From: Candidatus Peribacteraceae bacterium
GTDB taxonomy: Bacteria; Patescibacteriota; Gracilibacteria; Peribacterales; Peribacteraceae
Direction of reading: 5' to 3'
Assembly: GCA_013140485.1 (NCBI GenBank)
Contig: JABFSS010000080.1
Location: 1-23,712, forward strand
Length of the DNA stretch: 23,712 nt
Shown: positions 1 to 7,783 of the stretch, one piece after another
How the letters are laid out: the number at the start of each line of letters is the position of its first letter
Numbering within the stretch: position 1 is the first letter of the stretch
Position numbers and translations under genes: made by a program
The notes under the pieces: model-generated
Told to the model about the DNA's origin: nothing
Database searches by the model: none
Seen by the model: only the letters and a program-made list of their open reading frames with translations

Positions 1-2
1 CA

Positions 3-1781
3 TCATGATCGGTAGTACGTCGACTTCACCTGCGAGTACGGCACGTCGATCCAGTCGAAAGAAGCGGAGCCGTCGGTCCATGCGATGGTTCCGGTGTTGT
101 TCGAATCTCCGAGCTGGTTGAGCCCGGCTTGGAGAATGCTCGTTCCGGCGTCCGGCCCGCGCGTGAGGTTCGCCCGCAGCGCGAGTGTGAGCGTTCCGCC
201 TGCGTCGACGGTCGTGCCGATGCCGCTGGAGCCAAGACTCGAGCAGGTGATCGTGATGGTTCCCGTCGTATCCGAGGGCGAGCACGCGGCGGATTGCGAA
301 TTATTGAGTGTGTTGAACAAAACCGGCGAGCCGATGACGACGTTGTGGGCGGCGACGGTGAAGACGAGCGTGGTGATCTGCACGGTATTGCCGTTGCCGC
401 TCGGTGCGGTTCGGAAACGGAACGCCGCGAATTGCGACGACGTGCCGAACGGGACCGGAGTGAGGTCGGTATCCGGATTGGCGTTCTCAATGCCCGCGAA
501 GCCGGACTCAATCGTGCTGTGTGCCGGCCCGGTGATGACCGCGTTGAGGCCGGGCGTCTCGCGCCCGATAAAAATCTCACCTGCCGCGAAGCCGTCTCCG
601 TCGTTCTGTTCCAGAATTTCGTTCGAACTCGTGCCCTGCGCCTTCACGGCGACGCTCGAGAGCGTCGCATCCGTGAGAGACAATGTGACGGTCTCGTCCG
701 CTTCGCCGCCGTCATCTTCGGATTTCACAATGGCGCGGACCAGGACGCGCACGTCGCCGTCTTCCGGAACTACAAAGAGGCCCGCGGCCGCTTTCGCACA
801 GAAGCGGGAAGCGGAAAAACTGTCGCATTGCAGCGTCGATGCCGTCGCGAAGGGGGTAGACGAACCTTCCAGCAACAGTTCCATTCCGGAAATCGAATCG
901 ATTCCTCCTCTTATAGAGAGATAGGTCACCGCCACGTCTTCACCCGTTGCGTGGAACGTCAGTCGCAACAGAACGTCGGACGTCGTGCCCAACACCAAGC
1001 GGTGGGCGGGAGGTTGTACGGAGTGCGCGGTCACAAACAGGCTCCCGGCCGACTGCGTCGTGACGGAGCCGGAGTCGCGCGTGCGGACGAAGATCCGGCA
1101 CACGTACGGTTCGCACGGACCGTTATCCACCTGGATGCCCGGAGCGAGATCGCGGCCGTAGGTGAGTCCGGTCGCCTGCACAAACGTGGGGTCCGAGGTC
1201 AAAAATCCGAGTGCGAGCGTGAACGGGACGCCGTTTCTCTGCAGTTCCGCCTGCACCGCGAAACGCTGCGTCACGCCTTTCTTAAGCGTGAAGCGGAAAT
1301 CACTGAATGCGAGCGCGCTCGTTCCGGCATTTGCAAGCGTGATTTTCGTCATCACTCCGCCGGGCGACACCGCATACAGCGTGTACTTGCTGCCGGAGGC
1401 CAGGCTGCCTTGGAGCGCATGGAATTTGAGCATCGAGAGCATCACGTCTTCGTTGCCGGCGACGGCGTCGAAGGTCAGCAGTGTCACCGGCTCCGTTCCC
1501 ACGGCGTGGGTCGCCGCGCCCGCGGAGACTTGATCGATCTGCAGCACGCCGCGGACGGGAGTGCCCGTGTACGAATACGATGACGAGGACGATGTCCATT
1601 TCACGGGCCGCGGCGAACTCGTCACCGGTTTGGTTATCGGCACTCTCATGCGCCGCCGCGACTTCCGCATTTCTATTCGCTGTCGCATCGTCAGTTTCGC
1701 ACTGATCTGCGCCGGCGGAACCGCCGCGAGAGCGGTTGAGGCCATCATCAGGCCGAGGAAGAAAGCTGACAATCTGCGCAC
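3..1781 (-). CDS. Secreted beta-rich repeat surface protein
   Basis: A 592-aa protein starting at GTG (1779-1781). Residues 1-20 form a classical signal peptide: basic MRRLS, a hydrophobic core, then ALA-A, so it is exported. A basic stretch follows (about 32-60, RQRIEMRKSRRRMR). The rest is rich in Thr, Ser, Val and Gly and looks all-beta. Three similar strands recur: LLTFDAVAGNEDVMLSMLKF (101-120), DVLLRLTFHATGEDVAVTYL (269-288) and FAAFRFRTAPSGNGNTVQIT (451-470), suggesting repeated beta-sandwich domains. Cysteines come in close pairs (223/228, 319/328, 500/513), plausibly disulfides. The C-terminus (IAWTDGSASFDWIDVP) has the look of a conserved tail, perhaps for surface attachment. No catalytic motif is seen. 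A TACCAT box 7 nt before GTG supports the start. Function unknown; a cell-surface structural role is inferred. Confidence 0.8.
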   Translation of the reverse strand: MRRLSAFFLGLMMASTALAAVPPAQISAKLTMRQRIEMRKSRRRMRVPITKPVTSSPRPVKWTSSSSSYSYTGTPVRGVLQIDQVSAGAATHAVGTEPVTLLTFDAVAGNEDVMLSMLKFHALQGSLASGSKYTLYAVSPGGVMTKITLANAGTSALAFSDFRFTLKKGVTQRFAVQAELQRNGVPFTLALGFLTSDPTFVQATGLTYGRDLAPGIQVDNGPCEPYVCRIFVRTRDSGSVTTQSAGSLFVTAHSVQPPAHRLVLGTTSDVLLRLTFHATGEDVAVTYLSIRGGIDSISGMELLLEGSSTPFATASTLQCDSFSASRFCAKAAAGLFVVPEDGDVRVLVRAIVKSEDDGGEADETVTLSLTDATLSSVAVKAQGTSSNEILEQNDGDGFAAGEIFIGRETPGLNAVITGPAHSTIESGFAGIENANPDTDLTPVPFGTSSQFAAFRFRTAPSGNGNTVQITTLVFTVAAHNVVIGSPVLFNTLNNSQSAACSPSDTTGTITITCSSLGSSGIGTTVDAGGTLTLALRANLTRGPDAGTSILQAGLNQLGDSNNTGTIAWTDGSASFDWIDVPYSQVKSTYYRS

Positions 1782-1788
1782 GGGGAAA

Positions 1789-1794
1789 ATGGTA
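1789..1794 (-). promoter_or_regulatory. Putative -10 box (TACCAT) of the secreted protein gene
   Basis: TACCAT on the minus strand, followed by 7 nt and then the GTG start. No Shine-Dalgarno sequence lies between them. The spacing predicts transcription starting at or next to the start codon. One of eight similar boxes in the window. Confidence 0.45.
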
Positions 1795-1862
1795 TCATCC
1801 TCGGATGTCCGTCCGAGAAAGAATCTTGTGATATTCAGAAATTCGACCGTTTGACCGCATGA

Positions 1863-1890
1863 TTGACAAAAAATTTAAAATAAGTAATAT
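1863..1890 (+). promoter_or_regulatory. Promoter TTGACA-16-TAATAT, leaderless spacing
   Basis: A perfect TTGACA (1863-1868), a 16-nt spacer and TAATAT (1885-1890) stand 6 nt before the ATG at 1897. The predicted transcription start falls on the A of ATG, so the mRNA should have no leader. No ribosome binding site is present. TATTAT at 1888-1893 is an alternative -10 but has 19-nt spacing and lies too near the ATG. Confidence 0.65.
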
Positions 1891-1896
1891 TATCTT

Positions 1897-2226
1897 ATGT
1901 TTGATTTAGACCAGCCAATTGAGTTTTCGGAGACGATTCCTGGGGAACCTGATTCCAATTTAGAGCAAATCAACACCATCACTGATGGGTTAAATGATGT
2001 GTATCAACCTTTCATGTTTGGCGCTTCATATTCGATGGATAAAACCAAGAAGGGATATGTAAAGGTGCGTTTCAAAATTCTCCAGCCGGTAATCGATCCG
2101 AACACAGATCCGGCGGATGTTGATGTTGGTGAATTTGAATATCCGATCGGTACTCCAATATCAGTGAAGAAAATCGCCATTGATCTCCGAACAACAGTGG
2201 AAAAATTATTGAGGTGGGAAATCTGA
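1897..2226 (+). CDS. Small hypothetical protein, AT-rich gene
   Basis: A 109-aa acidic protein (MFDLDQPIEF...LLRWEI) with no family I recognise. There is no signal peptide, membrane segment or cysteine. Alternating hydrophobic stretches (YVKVRFKIL, VGEFEYPIG, ISVKKIAIDL) suggest a small mixed alpha/beta domain. The gene is visibly more AT-rich than the sugar genes around it and has its own strong promoter 6 nt upstream. It ends 2 bp from the convergent gene at 2229. In size, composition, leaderless start and position at the edge of the sugar cluster it resembles the gene at 21715, but I see no clear sequence similarity between the two proteins. Probably a real gene of foreign or accessory origin. 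Confidence 0.65.
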   Translation: MFDLDQPIEFSETIPGEPDSNLEQINTITDGLNDVYQPFMFGASYSMDKTKKGYVKVRFKILQPVIDPNTDPADVDVGEFEYPIGTPISVKKIAIDLRTTVEKLLRWEI

Positions 2227-2228
2227 AA

Positions 2229-3254
2229 TTATAGTGCGAGTTTCAATTGCTCCGCCGCTTCGTCAATCCATTGGAACGATCTCCCGCCTTCCAGGTGGCC
2301 TTCGTGAGCGCGGCGAATCTCATCAAGTTGTTTCTGTGAAGGCAGGGAGGGGAGCGGGTAGGGTTTTCCTTTCAGTTTGGTATAACACTCTTGAATGCAG
2401 CTGATCGCGAGCAGAGCGGAGAAGGTTCCGTAGAGAATATTGCCCTGCCAGTGCTCGGGCGGGTGATTGCGGAAAAAGTTGAGAGTGCCCTCCGGCGTTT
2501 TGAAGTGCCGCAGCAGCATCACGGTGCCGCTCATGCCGCTGAAGCCCGTGATGAATTTCGCTTCCTCTTCTTTCGACAGGATCGCGCAGCGGTAGCCTTT
2601 GCGGAGCAGAATCTCATTGGCTTTGTCGCCGGTGTCGTAGCGGCGGACGAGTTTGCCGATCTCCGATGGATGATTGTTGCCTCCGGCGGGACGGAGCGAG
2701 AGGCGTTCTTTGTCGATCAAGATCTCACGGTTGTACGCGATGCAGTAACTGGAACTCGGCCAGTACTGCTGTCCGTCGATGTCGAAGTGCCACCACATGC
2801 GCGGGCGAAAACTTACGGATGCGGTATTGGGAGCGGAGAGTTCATGCTCGACGAGATCCACTGCTTTGGAGTTGATAATGAAAATGTCATCGTCGCAGAT
2901 CCAGCCGATGCGGCGGTTCTTCGCGATGTGATTCAAGAATTCGTCGCTCTTGGTCGCTGCATAGAAGTTCAAAAACTTCTGCACGCGCGCGCCGGGGAAC
3001 TCCGCCGGGTCCAGTTCGCCCGAGCAGTCGAAGATTGTCACGTCCACGCGGTCACCCAGGTATTTTTTCACGCAGTGGTGCCACACCGTCATCATCGGCG
3101 GGAGAATGTTCATCGTAAACAACGCGGGTTTGTCACCTGGAGACAGTGCGGGGCGTGTCAGATAGTACTTCAGTGTGGGCAGCAGCGTCCGCCTGGCGGA
3201 GGTGATGCTGAATTTCTTGAAGAGGCCGGGGAGGATGCGGCGATGATCGGTCAT
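2229..3254 (-). CDS. GT-A-like glycosyltransferase-type protein
   Basis: A 341-aa protein taking the ATG at 3252-3254 (MTDHRRILPGLFKK). The frame stays open to an ATG at 3303-3305 that would add 17 residues, but those (MSLIFYYSSTL...) are encoded by an AT-rich repeat and look spurious. A TACTCT box 7 nt upstream also favours the shorter start. The core contains WICDDDIFII (about 118-127), the shape of a GT-A DxD metal/nucleotide-sugar site, preceded by a domain with short hydrophobic strands. There are no clear membrane segments. It lies downstream of a GT-C-like membrane protein and a methyltransferase-GT8 fusion on the same strand, which supports a role in glycan assembly. Donor and acceptor are unknown. 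Family-level identity is inferred from the DDD motif and context. Confidence 0.6.
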   Translation of the reverse strand: MTDHRRILPGLFKKFSITSARRTLLPTLKYYLTRPALSPGDKPALFTMNILPPMMTVWHHCVKKYLGDRVDVTIFDCSGELDPAEFPGARVQKFLNFYAATKSDEFLNHIAKNRRIGWICDDDIFIINSKAVDLVEHELSAPNTASVSFRPRMWWHFDIDGQQYWPSSSYCIAYNREILIDKERLSLRPAGGNNHPSEIGKLVRRYDTGDKANEILLRKGYRCAILSKEEEAKFITGFSGMSGTVMLLRHFKTPEGTLNFFRNHPPEHWQGNILYGTFSALLAISCIQECYTKLKGKPYPLPSLPSQKQLDEIRRAHEGHLEGGRSFQWIDEAAEQLKLAL

Positions 3255-3261
3255 CGGCGTA

Positions 3262-3267
3262 AGAGTA
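3262..3267 (-). promoter_or_regulatory. Possible -10 box (TACTCT) for the 3254 start
   Basis: TACTCT on the minus strand with 7 nt before the ATG at 3254. It is a poor match to TATAAT (3 of 6) but keeps the T-A-N-N-N-T frame and the leaderless spacing seen at other starts. It lies against the AT-rich repeat at 3264-3349. Confidence 0.25.
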
Positions 3268-3349
3268 CTAGAATAATAGAATATTAGGGACATCGGACCG
3301 CCCATTTCGCACTCTTCAGGATTCTAATATTCTAATACTCTAATATTCT
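3264..3349. repeat. Inverted pair of TAGAATATTAG word repeats
   Basis: The left arm (3264-3287) and the right arm (3324-3349) are built from the words TAGAATATTAG and CTAATATTCTA in opposite orientation and could fold on each other. The left arm lies just upstream of the GT-A-like gene. The right arm supplies the last codons (RRILEY) and TAG stop of the membrane protein gene ending at 3332. Very AT-rich compared with both flanks. Confidence 0.6.
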
Positions 3350-4516
3350 TCTCGATTTCAAAAGAAACCACACGCTTACACATATATCAACGACCAGCGG
3401 AATGAGAAAGAACCAGTATCCCAATCCAAACCCCGTTCTAAACTGGAGATAGAAGTATAACCATTGAAAGTGGAGCGTCGCGAGCGCGATGGGAATCCAG
3501 AGCGGATGCTTTTTGAGGACGGGGAGTGCAGCGATGATCAGAAGGAGAATGCTTGCTTCCATATAGAAGTGATCCATGTGGTCGAGCAGGGCGTTCATCG
3601 CGATGCCGAGCGCGGCGCCACCAAGGAGAGCGAGCGGCAGGCGGAGATTCGGCCAGTAATTCTTCGGCGCGAGCAAGCCGAAGAGACCGAGGAAGATCAA
3701 CACGGGGCTCGTGTGCATCAAATTTCCCGGTCCGGTCAGCGCAGGATTTGGGAAATAGTAGTTGTGAACGGAAAAGAGCATCTGCAGCGAGTGCGCGAGG
3801 TTCATGATGATGCGTTTGGGGCTCTGGAGGATGCCGCCTGCCGTCACATCAGAGTGGGCACCCACAATAATTCGTCCTGCCTGGGTGTATTGAATGATCA
3901 TATAGAGAATGATCATTGCGGCTGCAGTCAGAAGCACCCACCAGAAGTTTCGAGTTGCGGGTTTCGAGTTGCGAGAGGGGGGTTGATAGATCACATAGAT
4001 CAGCGGCAAGAAAATTATCGCAAAAGGTTTGGTCAGAATTGCGAGTGCCCACGGGATTCCCGTCCATTTGGAACGTTCGGCGGCCAGGAAAATCGTCAGA
4101 AGCATCCAGAACCAGTACCCCGGGCCCGTCCAGCCGCGCAGGCACACGAACGAAACAAACGGCATCATCGTGACGATCGTTGCGAGCGCGATGCCGTGCC
4201 AGGTGTTGCGGAAGAGTGACCGGCCTGCGAGGAATCCGAGGAGCGGCAAGAACAGCGCCGCGATGATCAGTCCGTAAATCTCCGCAATGGGCGAACGGGT
4301 GAACACATAGACGATGAATCCGAAGATGTCCGAGCCGTGGAATCCGGGGATCGACAGATCAAGGCGGAGCCCTGCAAGAGTTTCGATGAATTTCTGGTAG
4401 TGAACGAAGTCGTCTTGGGGGGAGGGGGTGGCCAGGAAGAAGACGGCACCTGTGGCGAGAGTGAGGAGCAAGATGTAGAGCCACACCATCAATGATTTGC
4501 GAGCAGGTAGCTGCAT
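3332..4516 (-). CDS. Multi-pass membrane protein, GT-C glycosyltransferase-like
   Basis: A 394-aa integral membrane protein with about ten hydrophobic segments, beginning with one at about 10-30. An acidic pair sits just after the first segment (PQDDFVHYQKF, 33-43), the position of the catalytic Asp/Glu loop in GT-C enzymes that use polyprenyl-phosphate sugars. ILTKPFAIIFLPL (160-172) also resembles the LxKP segment of that fold. No signal peptide cleavage site is seen. Residues 181-190 (SRNSKPATRN) are encoded by a tandem 14-bp repeat and sit in a loop between membrane spans, so they look like an insertion. The C-terminal RRILEY comes from the intergenic repeat. GAGGAG lies only 2 nt before the ATG and TAGAAT 9 nt before it, so the start is likely but not certain. 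Substrate unknown. Confidence 0.65.
   Translation of the reverse strand: MQLPARKSLMVWLYILLLTLATGAVFFLATPSPQDDFVHYQKFIETLAGLRLDLSIPGFHGSDIFGFIVYVFTRSPIAEIYGLIIAALFLPLLGFLAGRSLFRNTWHGIALATIVTMMPFVSFVCLRGWTGPGYWFWMLLTIFLAAERSKWTGIPWALAILTKPFAIIFLPLIYVIYQPPSRNSKPATRNFWWVLLTAAAMIILYMIIQYTQAGRIIVGAHSDVTAGGILQSPKRIIMNLAHSLQMLFSVHNYYFPNPALTGPGNLMHTSPVLIFLGLFGLLAPKNYWPNLRLPLALLGGAALGIAMNALLDHMDHFYMEASILLLIIAALPVLKKHPLWIPIALATLHFQWLYFYLQFRTGFGLGYWFFLIPLVVDICVSVWFLLKSRRILEY
3947..3974. repeat. Tandem 14-bp repeat inside a membrane protein gene
   Basis: GTTTCGAGTTGCGG (3947-3960) is followed directly by GTTTCGAGTTGCGA (3961-3974), differing only at the last base. On the coding strand it gives SRNSKPATRN in a loop between predicted membrane spans. 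It resembles in style the other short word repeats of this window. Confidence 0.75.
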
Positions 4517-4539
4517 TGCTCCTCAATTCTACAGGAATT

Positions 4540-4591
4540 ATGAATCAAGAATCATGAATTATGACGGTATGATTCATGATTCATGTTTCAT
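4540..4591. repeat. Imperfect inverted repeat of ATTCATG words between genes
   Basis: The 20-nt arms 4540-4559 and 4572-4591 pair with three mismatches around a 12-nt loop. Both are made of repeated ATGAAT / ATTCAT words. The right arm contains the TGA stop (4581-4583) and encodes the tail AMKHET of the fusion gene. It fills the spacer before the downstream gene starting at 4516, so it may act as an RNA hairpin between the two. Confidence 0.65.
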
Positions 4592-6041
4592 GCTTCATGG
4601 CATGTTGATATTCAAACCACACTTTCATCCTCGGCTCCTCCGGTTCCTCCAGTGGCTTCTTCCCGGCATAGTGCAAAATCTTTACGTCTTTCTCATCACC
4701 TTTCCAGAAGAACTGCGCGTGGTAGTTGTAGTGGTGATCGAGGCAGTAGATTTTCTTCCAGCGGAAGTAACGCATGAGGATGTCCTGGTCGGCGGTGGGA
4801 CAGGGTTTCAGCGGGCTTGTCAGAAGCGCGTGGTACGTCCGGCCGTCCAAATGTTCCTTCCCGATCACCATCACGCCGGAGTTGAAGCCGATGCGGCGGT
4901 GGAATCCGTTTGCGAGGCGCTCCTTCAATTCTCGGTTTTTCCCGGCAGGACATGCGGCGAAGGGAACATCGAGATTGAAGAGATTTGAGAGATCGCCGAG
5001 GCACAGCATGTCGCTATCGAGGAAAATCACACGGTCGTAGCCGCGCAGGTTGAAAATCTCCAACTTGAGCAATGCGGGATGGAGGCGAATCGGGGTGACG
5101 AGGAAGAAACGCTTCACCGGTTCTTCGTCCACGAGGATGAATTCGACGTTTGGGTAAAGATTGCGGATGCGGTCTTGGTTTTCCTTCGAAAGAGGGGAGA
5201 GTTTTTTGCTGTGCAGGATCTTCACGGGCAGATTGAAGTGGGGATTATGCTTCTTGATGGAATAGAGGAGGACGCAGAAGTATTCAACAAATGGATCATT
5301 CAGCACGGTCGCGATGCATGTTCCTCCGAGGGATTTTTTCACCGCATACCATGTGGGCCACATTACGGGAATCACCGAGAACGGTTGGTTATGCTTGTGC
5401 ATGAACTCATCAACGGCGCTTTTGACGCCAAAGTCGCCTTCAGGGATCTGTCCGTCGAGGTAATCATGTCCCGCAATGACGCCGCCCGGCCGGACTTTGG
5501 GCCACCAGAGCTCCAGATCTTCCTTCACCGCTTCGTACGAGTGGTTGGCGTCGATGTAGACGAAGTCGAGAGAGTTATTCTCAAATTTCTTCGCGGCCTC
5601 GGCGGACATCATCCGGTGAATTTTGCTGCGCGATCCGAATTTCTTCAGCCGGTCCTGCGTAAAGCGGTACCGGTCGTCTTGTTCTTGCTGCGGCGAGTTG
5701 TGTTTGTCGTCATACGCATCGGTGTCGAACGCTTTCCACGGATCCACCGAGTGGAGCGTCCGCAGATTGCTCCGCGTGAGCAGCAGTTCGGAGTAGTACC
5801 CGTTGAGCACGCCGATTTCGACGCCGTCACCATTCAAATGCAGTTCTTTTAGAAGAAGTCCCAGATCAGCGCGGTCCGTCAGCGGGAGGTTTTTCTTGAA
5901 GCGCCTCAAGACGCGAGGGCCTCGCAGCGTTCGGATCTTCCACAGCGATAGATCACGCACCAAGGCATGCAATCCCGGAAGATTCTTTTTGAAGAATCCA
6001 TTCAGATTGCGCTCCATCTTGGCAAAAAAGCGGGAGGCCAT
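4581..6041 (-). CDS. Fusion: SAM methyltransferase + GT8 glycosyltransferase
   Basis: A 486-aa two-domain protein. Residues about 45-235 form a class I SAM-dependent methyltransferase of the Methyltransf_24 type: GVEIGVLNGYYSELLL (73-88) is the SAM-binding loop, VDPW (99-102) follows, and DFVYIDANHSYEAVKEDL (159-176) with GGVIAGHDY (186-194) is typical of that family. Residues about 240-480 form a GT8 (glycogenin/LgtC-like) domain: CIATVLNDPFVEYFCVLLYS, the metal-binding DSD (342-344), FNSGVMVI (386-393), ADQDIL (417-422) and LHYAGKKP (456-463). These parts are usually separate proteins, so one enzyme may add a sugar and methylate it or its neighbour. TATCCT lies 6 nt before the ATG. The last residues are encoded by a repeat. 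Cytoplasmic; acceptor unknown. Confidence 0.85.
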   Translation of the reverse strand: MASRFFAKMERNLNGFFKKNLPGLHALVRDLSLWKIRTLRGPRVLRRFKKNLPLTDRADLGLLLKELHLNGDGVEIGVLNGYYSELLLTRSNLRTLHSVDPWKAFDTDAYDDKHNSPQQEQDDRYRFTQDRLKKFGSRSKIHRMMSAEAAKKFENNSLDFVYIDANHSYEAVKEDLELWWPKVRPGGVIAGHDYLDGQIPEGDFGVKSAVDEFMHKHNQPFSVIPVMWPTWYAVKKSLGGTCIATVLNDPFVEYFCVLLYSIKKHNPHFNLPVKILHSKKLSPLSKENQDRIRNLYPNVEFILVDEEPVKRFFLVTPIRLHPALLKLEIFNLRGYDRVIFLDSDMLCLGDLSNLFNLDVPFAACPAGKNRELKERLANGFHRRIGFNSGVMVIGKEHLDGRTYHALLTSPLKPCPTADQDILMRYFRWKKIYCLDHHYNYHAQFFWKGDEKDVKILHYAGKKPLEEPEEPRMKVWFEYQHAMKHET

Positions 6042-6047
6042 GGAAGC

Positions 6048-6053
6048 AGGATA
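6048..6053 (-). promoter_or_regulatory. Putative -10 box (TATCCT) of the fusion gene
   Basis: TATCCT on the minus strand, 6 nt before the ATG at 6041, with no ribosome binding site in between. Matches TATAAT at 4 of 6 positions. Leaderless spacing. It shares the 44-bp divergent spacer with the start at 6086. Confidence 0.4.
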
Positions 6054-6085
6054 GCGGATTATTCGTGTACACTAAGCACTAATCA

Positions 6086-7783
6086 ATGACGCATCGCTCT
6101 TGCTACATTTTCGTTCTGCTTGGGACCGCATTTCTGATCGCATTCGTCATGCAGGTCCCGCAATTCCTGCATACGCTCGATCCGGGATATCAAGGAGTCC
6201 TCGTTCATCTCAATTCCGACGAAGACGTGTACTTCGCGCGCGTGGAGGAAGCTCTCACGGGCAGGCCGGAGCGGAGCGGCGACGCGATCGTGGGCGATGT
6301 CGGAATCATCGGCACGCAAGTGGCGCTGTTTGAAAGCGTCGAAGGAACGCTCTTCCGCTTCACCGGCTGGCGCGCTGCCACGGTGGAGCAGGTGATGGAT
6401 TCCGTCGTGCCGCCGCTGTTGTTTCTGACGCTTGTTCTGTTCTTCTCGCTCTGCGGTCTCTCGCGATGGGCGGCGTTCGCCGGAGCGCTGGCGTTCACGG
6501 TCATTGAATTCTATTCACTCAGCCGTCCCGTGCACCAGCGTGACGACTTCCTTGTCGTCTTTTTGGCATTCTCGGGGATCATCGCCGGTCTCGGGGGTTC
6601 CGCAGGAGTTCAACGGAATTTCCGGTGGATCTGGGGCGTCTTCGGGGGAATGCTCCTCGGCATCCTGGTCGGCGCGTACTTTTGGGCATGGACGTATGGG
6701 TGGCTGTGGCTGGCGCTGGTGTTTGTTTGGGAATCAGCCGAATGGGTGCGTCACCGAACGCCCGTCTCGCTGCGGCGAATCAAATGCATCGTCCTTTTTG
6801 GTCTGGCAGGCGTGGTCGCCGCTCTGCCGTCACTCGTTGCCTGGTGGCGGGCTGCGCAGAACCCGCTCTATGCCGATGCCGCGTTCCGCAGCGGCATCTA
6901 CCTCTCGCGCATGCCGGAATCGTGGCCGTACATGGTCCTGTTCACGCTCATGGCGTCCGGAACGGTCGTCGCGGGTTGGCAGCGGCCCGCGGTGATGCGC
7001 CGGTATAAATATCTCATCATTCTGGTTCTCACGTCGTTCATCGCGATTCACCAGCAAGTGATTCACGGAGCGGTGTTTAACTTCGTGTCGCATTACCTGT
7101 TCGCCCTCGTCGTCGGCGCGATCGGACTTGTTCTCCTGTGGCATGCGGTGCGCGCAAGCGGCAGGTCCGTATTGCACGTGTCCGCCGCCGCCGCAGTCAT
7201 CTACCTTGCTGCCATTGCTTACGACGGACGCTACGTACTCAAGCAATTCACGGTGACCGAGGGGCGCTTCAGCGAGCAGCATTTTGCGACGCTGCTCCCG
7301 GTTCTCGACGCCCTTCCCCGTTCGACGGTGCTTTCCGATCCGTCGTCGTCGCTCTTTGTCGCCGGTTCCACGCAGCATGATGTCGTCTACACGCTCTACA
7401 TAAAGAATCTGCTCATGAGTCACGAAGAAGTTGCCGAGCGCTACTGCATGACGGCACTTGCGGTTCCGCCCGAAGACCGTCATTTCGCAGAGCAGGGGCT
7501 CATCTGGCCCGATGCCAACGCCGCATTTCCGGCAGCGCTCCGCGGATCAGACGAAGCGAAAGCCGTACGCGCCCGCGAGATCGCCCTGGTCGAAGCTGCG
7601 TGCGCGAGTACCGACAAGAATCCTGCAGCCGCGCTCGAGAAGTTCCACGTGCACTACGTGCTCTGGGACGAGAAGCGGAATCCGGAATGGGATCTCACGC
7701 GACTGAAGATGCCTCTGAAGAAGGAGGCGGCGGGGGAGGGGTGGTCACTCTGGTCCCTCGGTACGCTCAGCGCTCCTCGCTGA
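6086..7783 (+). CDS. Large membrane protein, GT-C glycosyltransferase-like
   Basis: A 565-aa protein with a first membrane segment at about 7-24, then an extracytoplasmic loop carrying HLNSDEDVYFARVEEALTG (41-59). This acidic motif is in the place where GT-C enzymes have their catalytic Asp/Glu. Around ten further hydrophobic segments run to about residue 390, followed by a soluble C-terminal domain (about 390-565), the usual GT-C layout. Sequence similarity to named families is not obvious to me, so the substrate is unknown. It is divergent from the fusion gene. Its 3' end overlaps the convergent GT2 gene by 39 bp, and its TGA lies inside a hairpin repeat. TACACT (6068-6073) is a possible -10 but is 12 nt from the ATG; no good ribosome binding site is seen. 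Confidence 0.7.
   Translation: MTHRSCYIFVLLGTAFLIAFVMQVPQFLHTLDPGYQGVLVHLNSDEDVYFARVEEALTGRPERSGDAIVGDVGIIGTQVALFESVEGTLFRFTGWRAATVEQVMDSVVPPLLFLTLVLFFSLCGLSRWAAFAGALAFTVIEFYSLSRPVHQRDDFLVVFLAFSGIIAGLGGSAGVQRNFRWIWGVFGGMLLGILVGAYFWAWTYGWLWLALVFVWESAEWVRHRTPVSLRRIKCIVLFGLAGVVAALPSLVAWWRAAQNPLYADAAFRSGIYLSRMPESWPYMVLFTLMASGTVVAGWQRPAVMRRYKYLIILVLTSFIAIHQQVIHGAVFNFVSHYLFALVVGAIGLVLLWHAVRASGRSVLHVSAAAAVIYLAAIAYDGRYVLKQFTVTEGRFSEQHFATLLPVLDALPRSTVLSDPSSSLFVAGSTQHDVVYTLYIKNLLMSHEEVAERYCMTALAVPPEDRHFAEQGLIWPDANAAFPAALRGSDEAKAVRAREIALVEAACASTDKNPAAALEKFHVHYVLWDEKRNPEWDLTRLKMPLKKEAAGEGWSLWSLGTLSAPR

Noticed and set aside
129..1583. Long plus-strand reading frame opposite the secreted protein
   Set aside because: Arg-rich shadow with no domain or signal; the minus strand frame has a signal peptide and beta repeats.
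3255..3305. Upstream ATG giving a longer N-terminus for the GT-A-like protein
   Set aside because: The extra residues are encoded by the AT-rich word repeat and have no protein-like character; the ATG at 3254 has a leaderless-type box.
3947..3974. Start of a CRISPR or longer tandem array
   Set aside because: Only two 14-bp units without spacers, translated in frame.
6068..6073. TACACT as a leaderless promoter for the gene at 6086
   Set aside because: The gap to the ATG is 12 nt, outside the 6-7 nt pattern, so I did not count it with the others; the similar TACACT at 11409 is 10 nt away.
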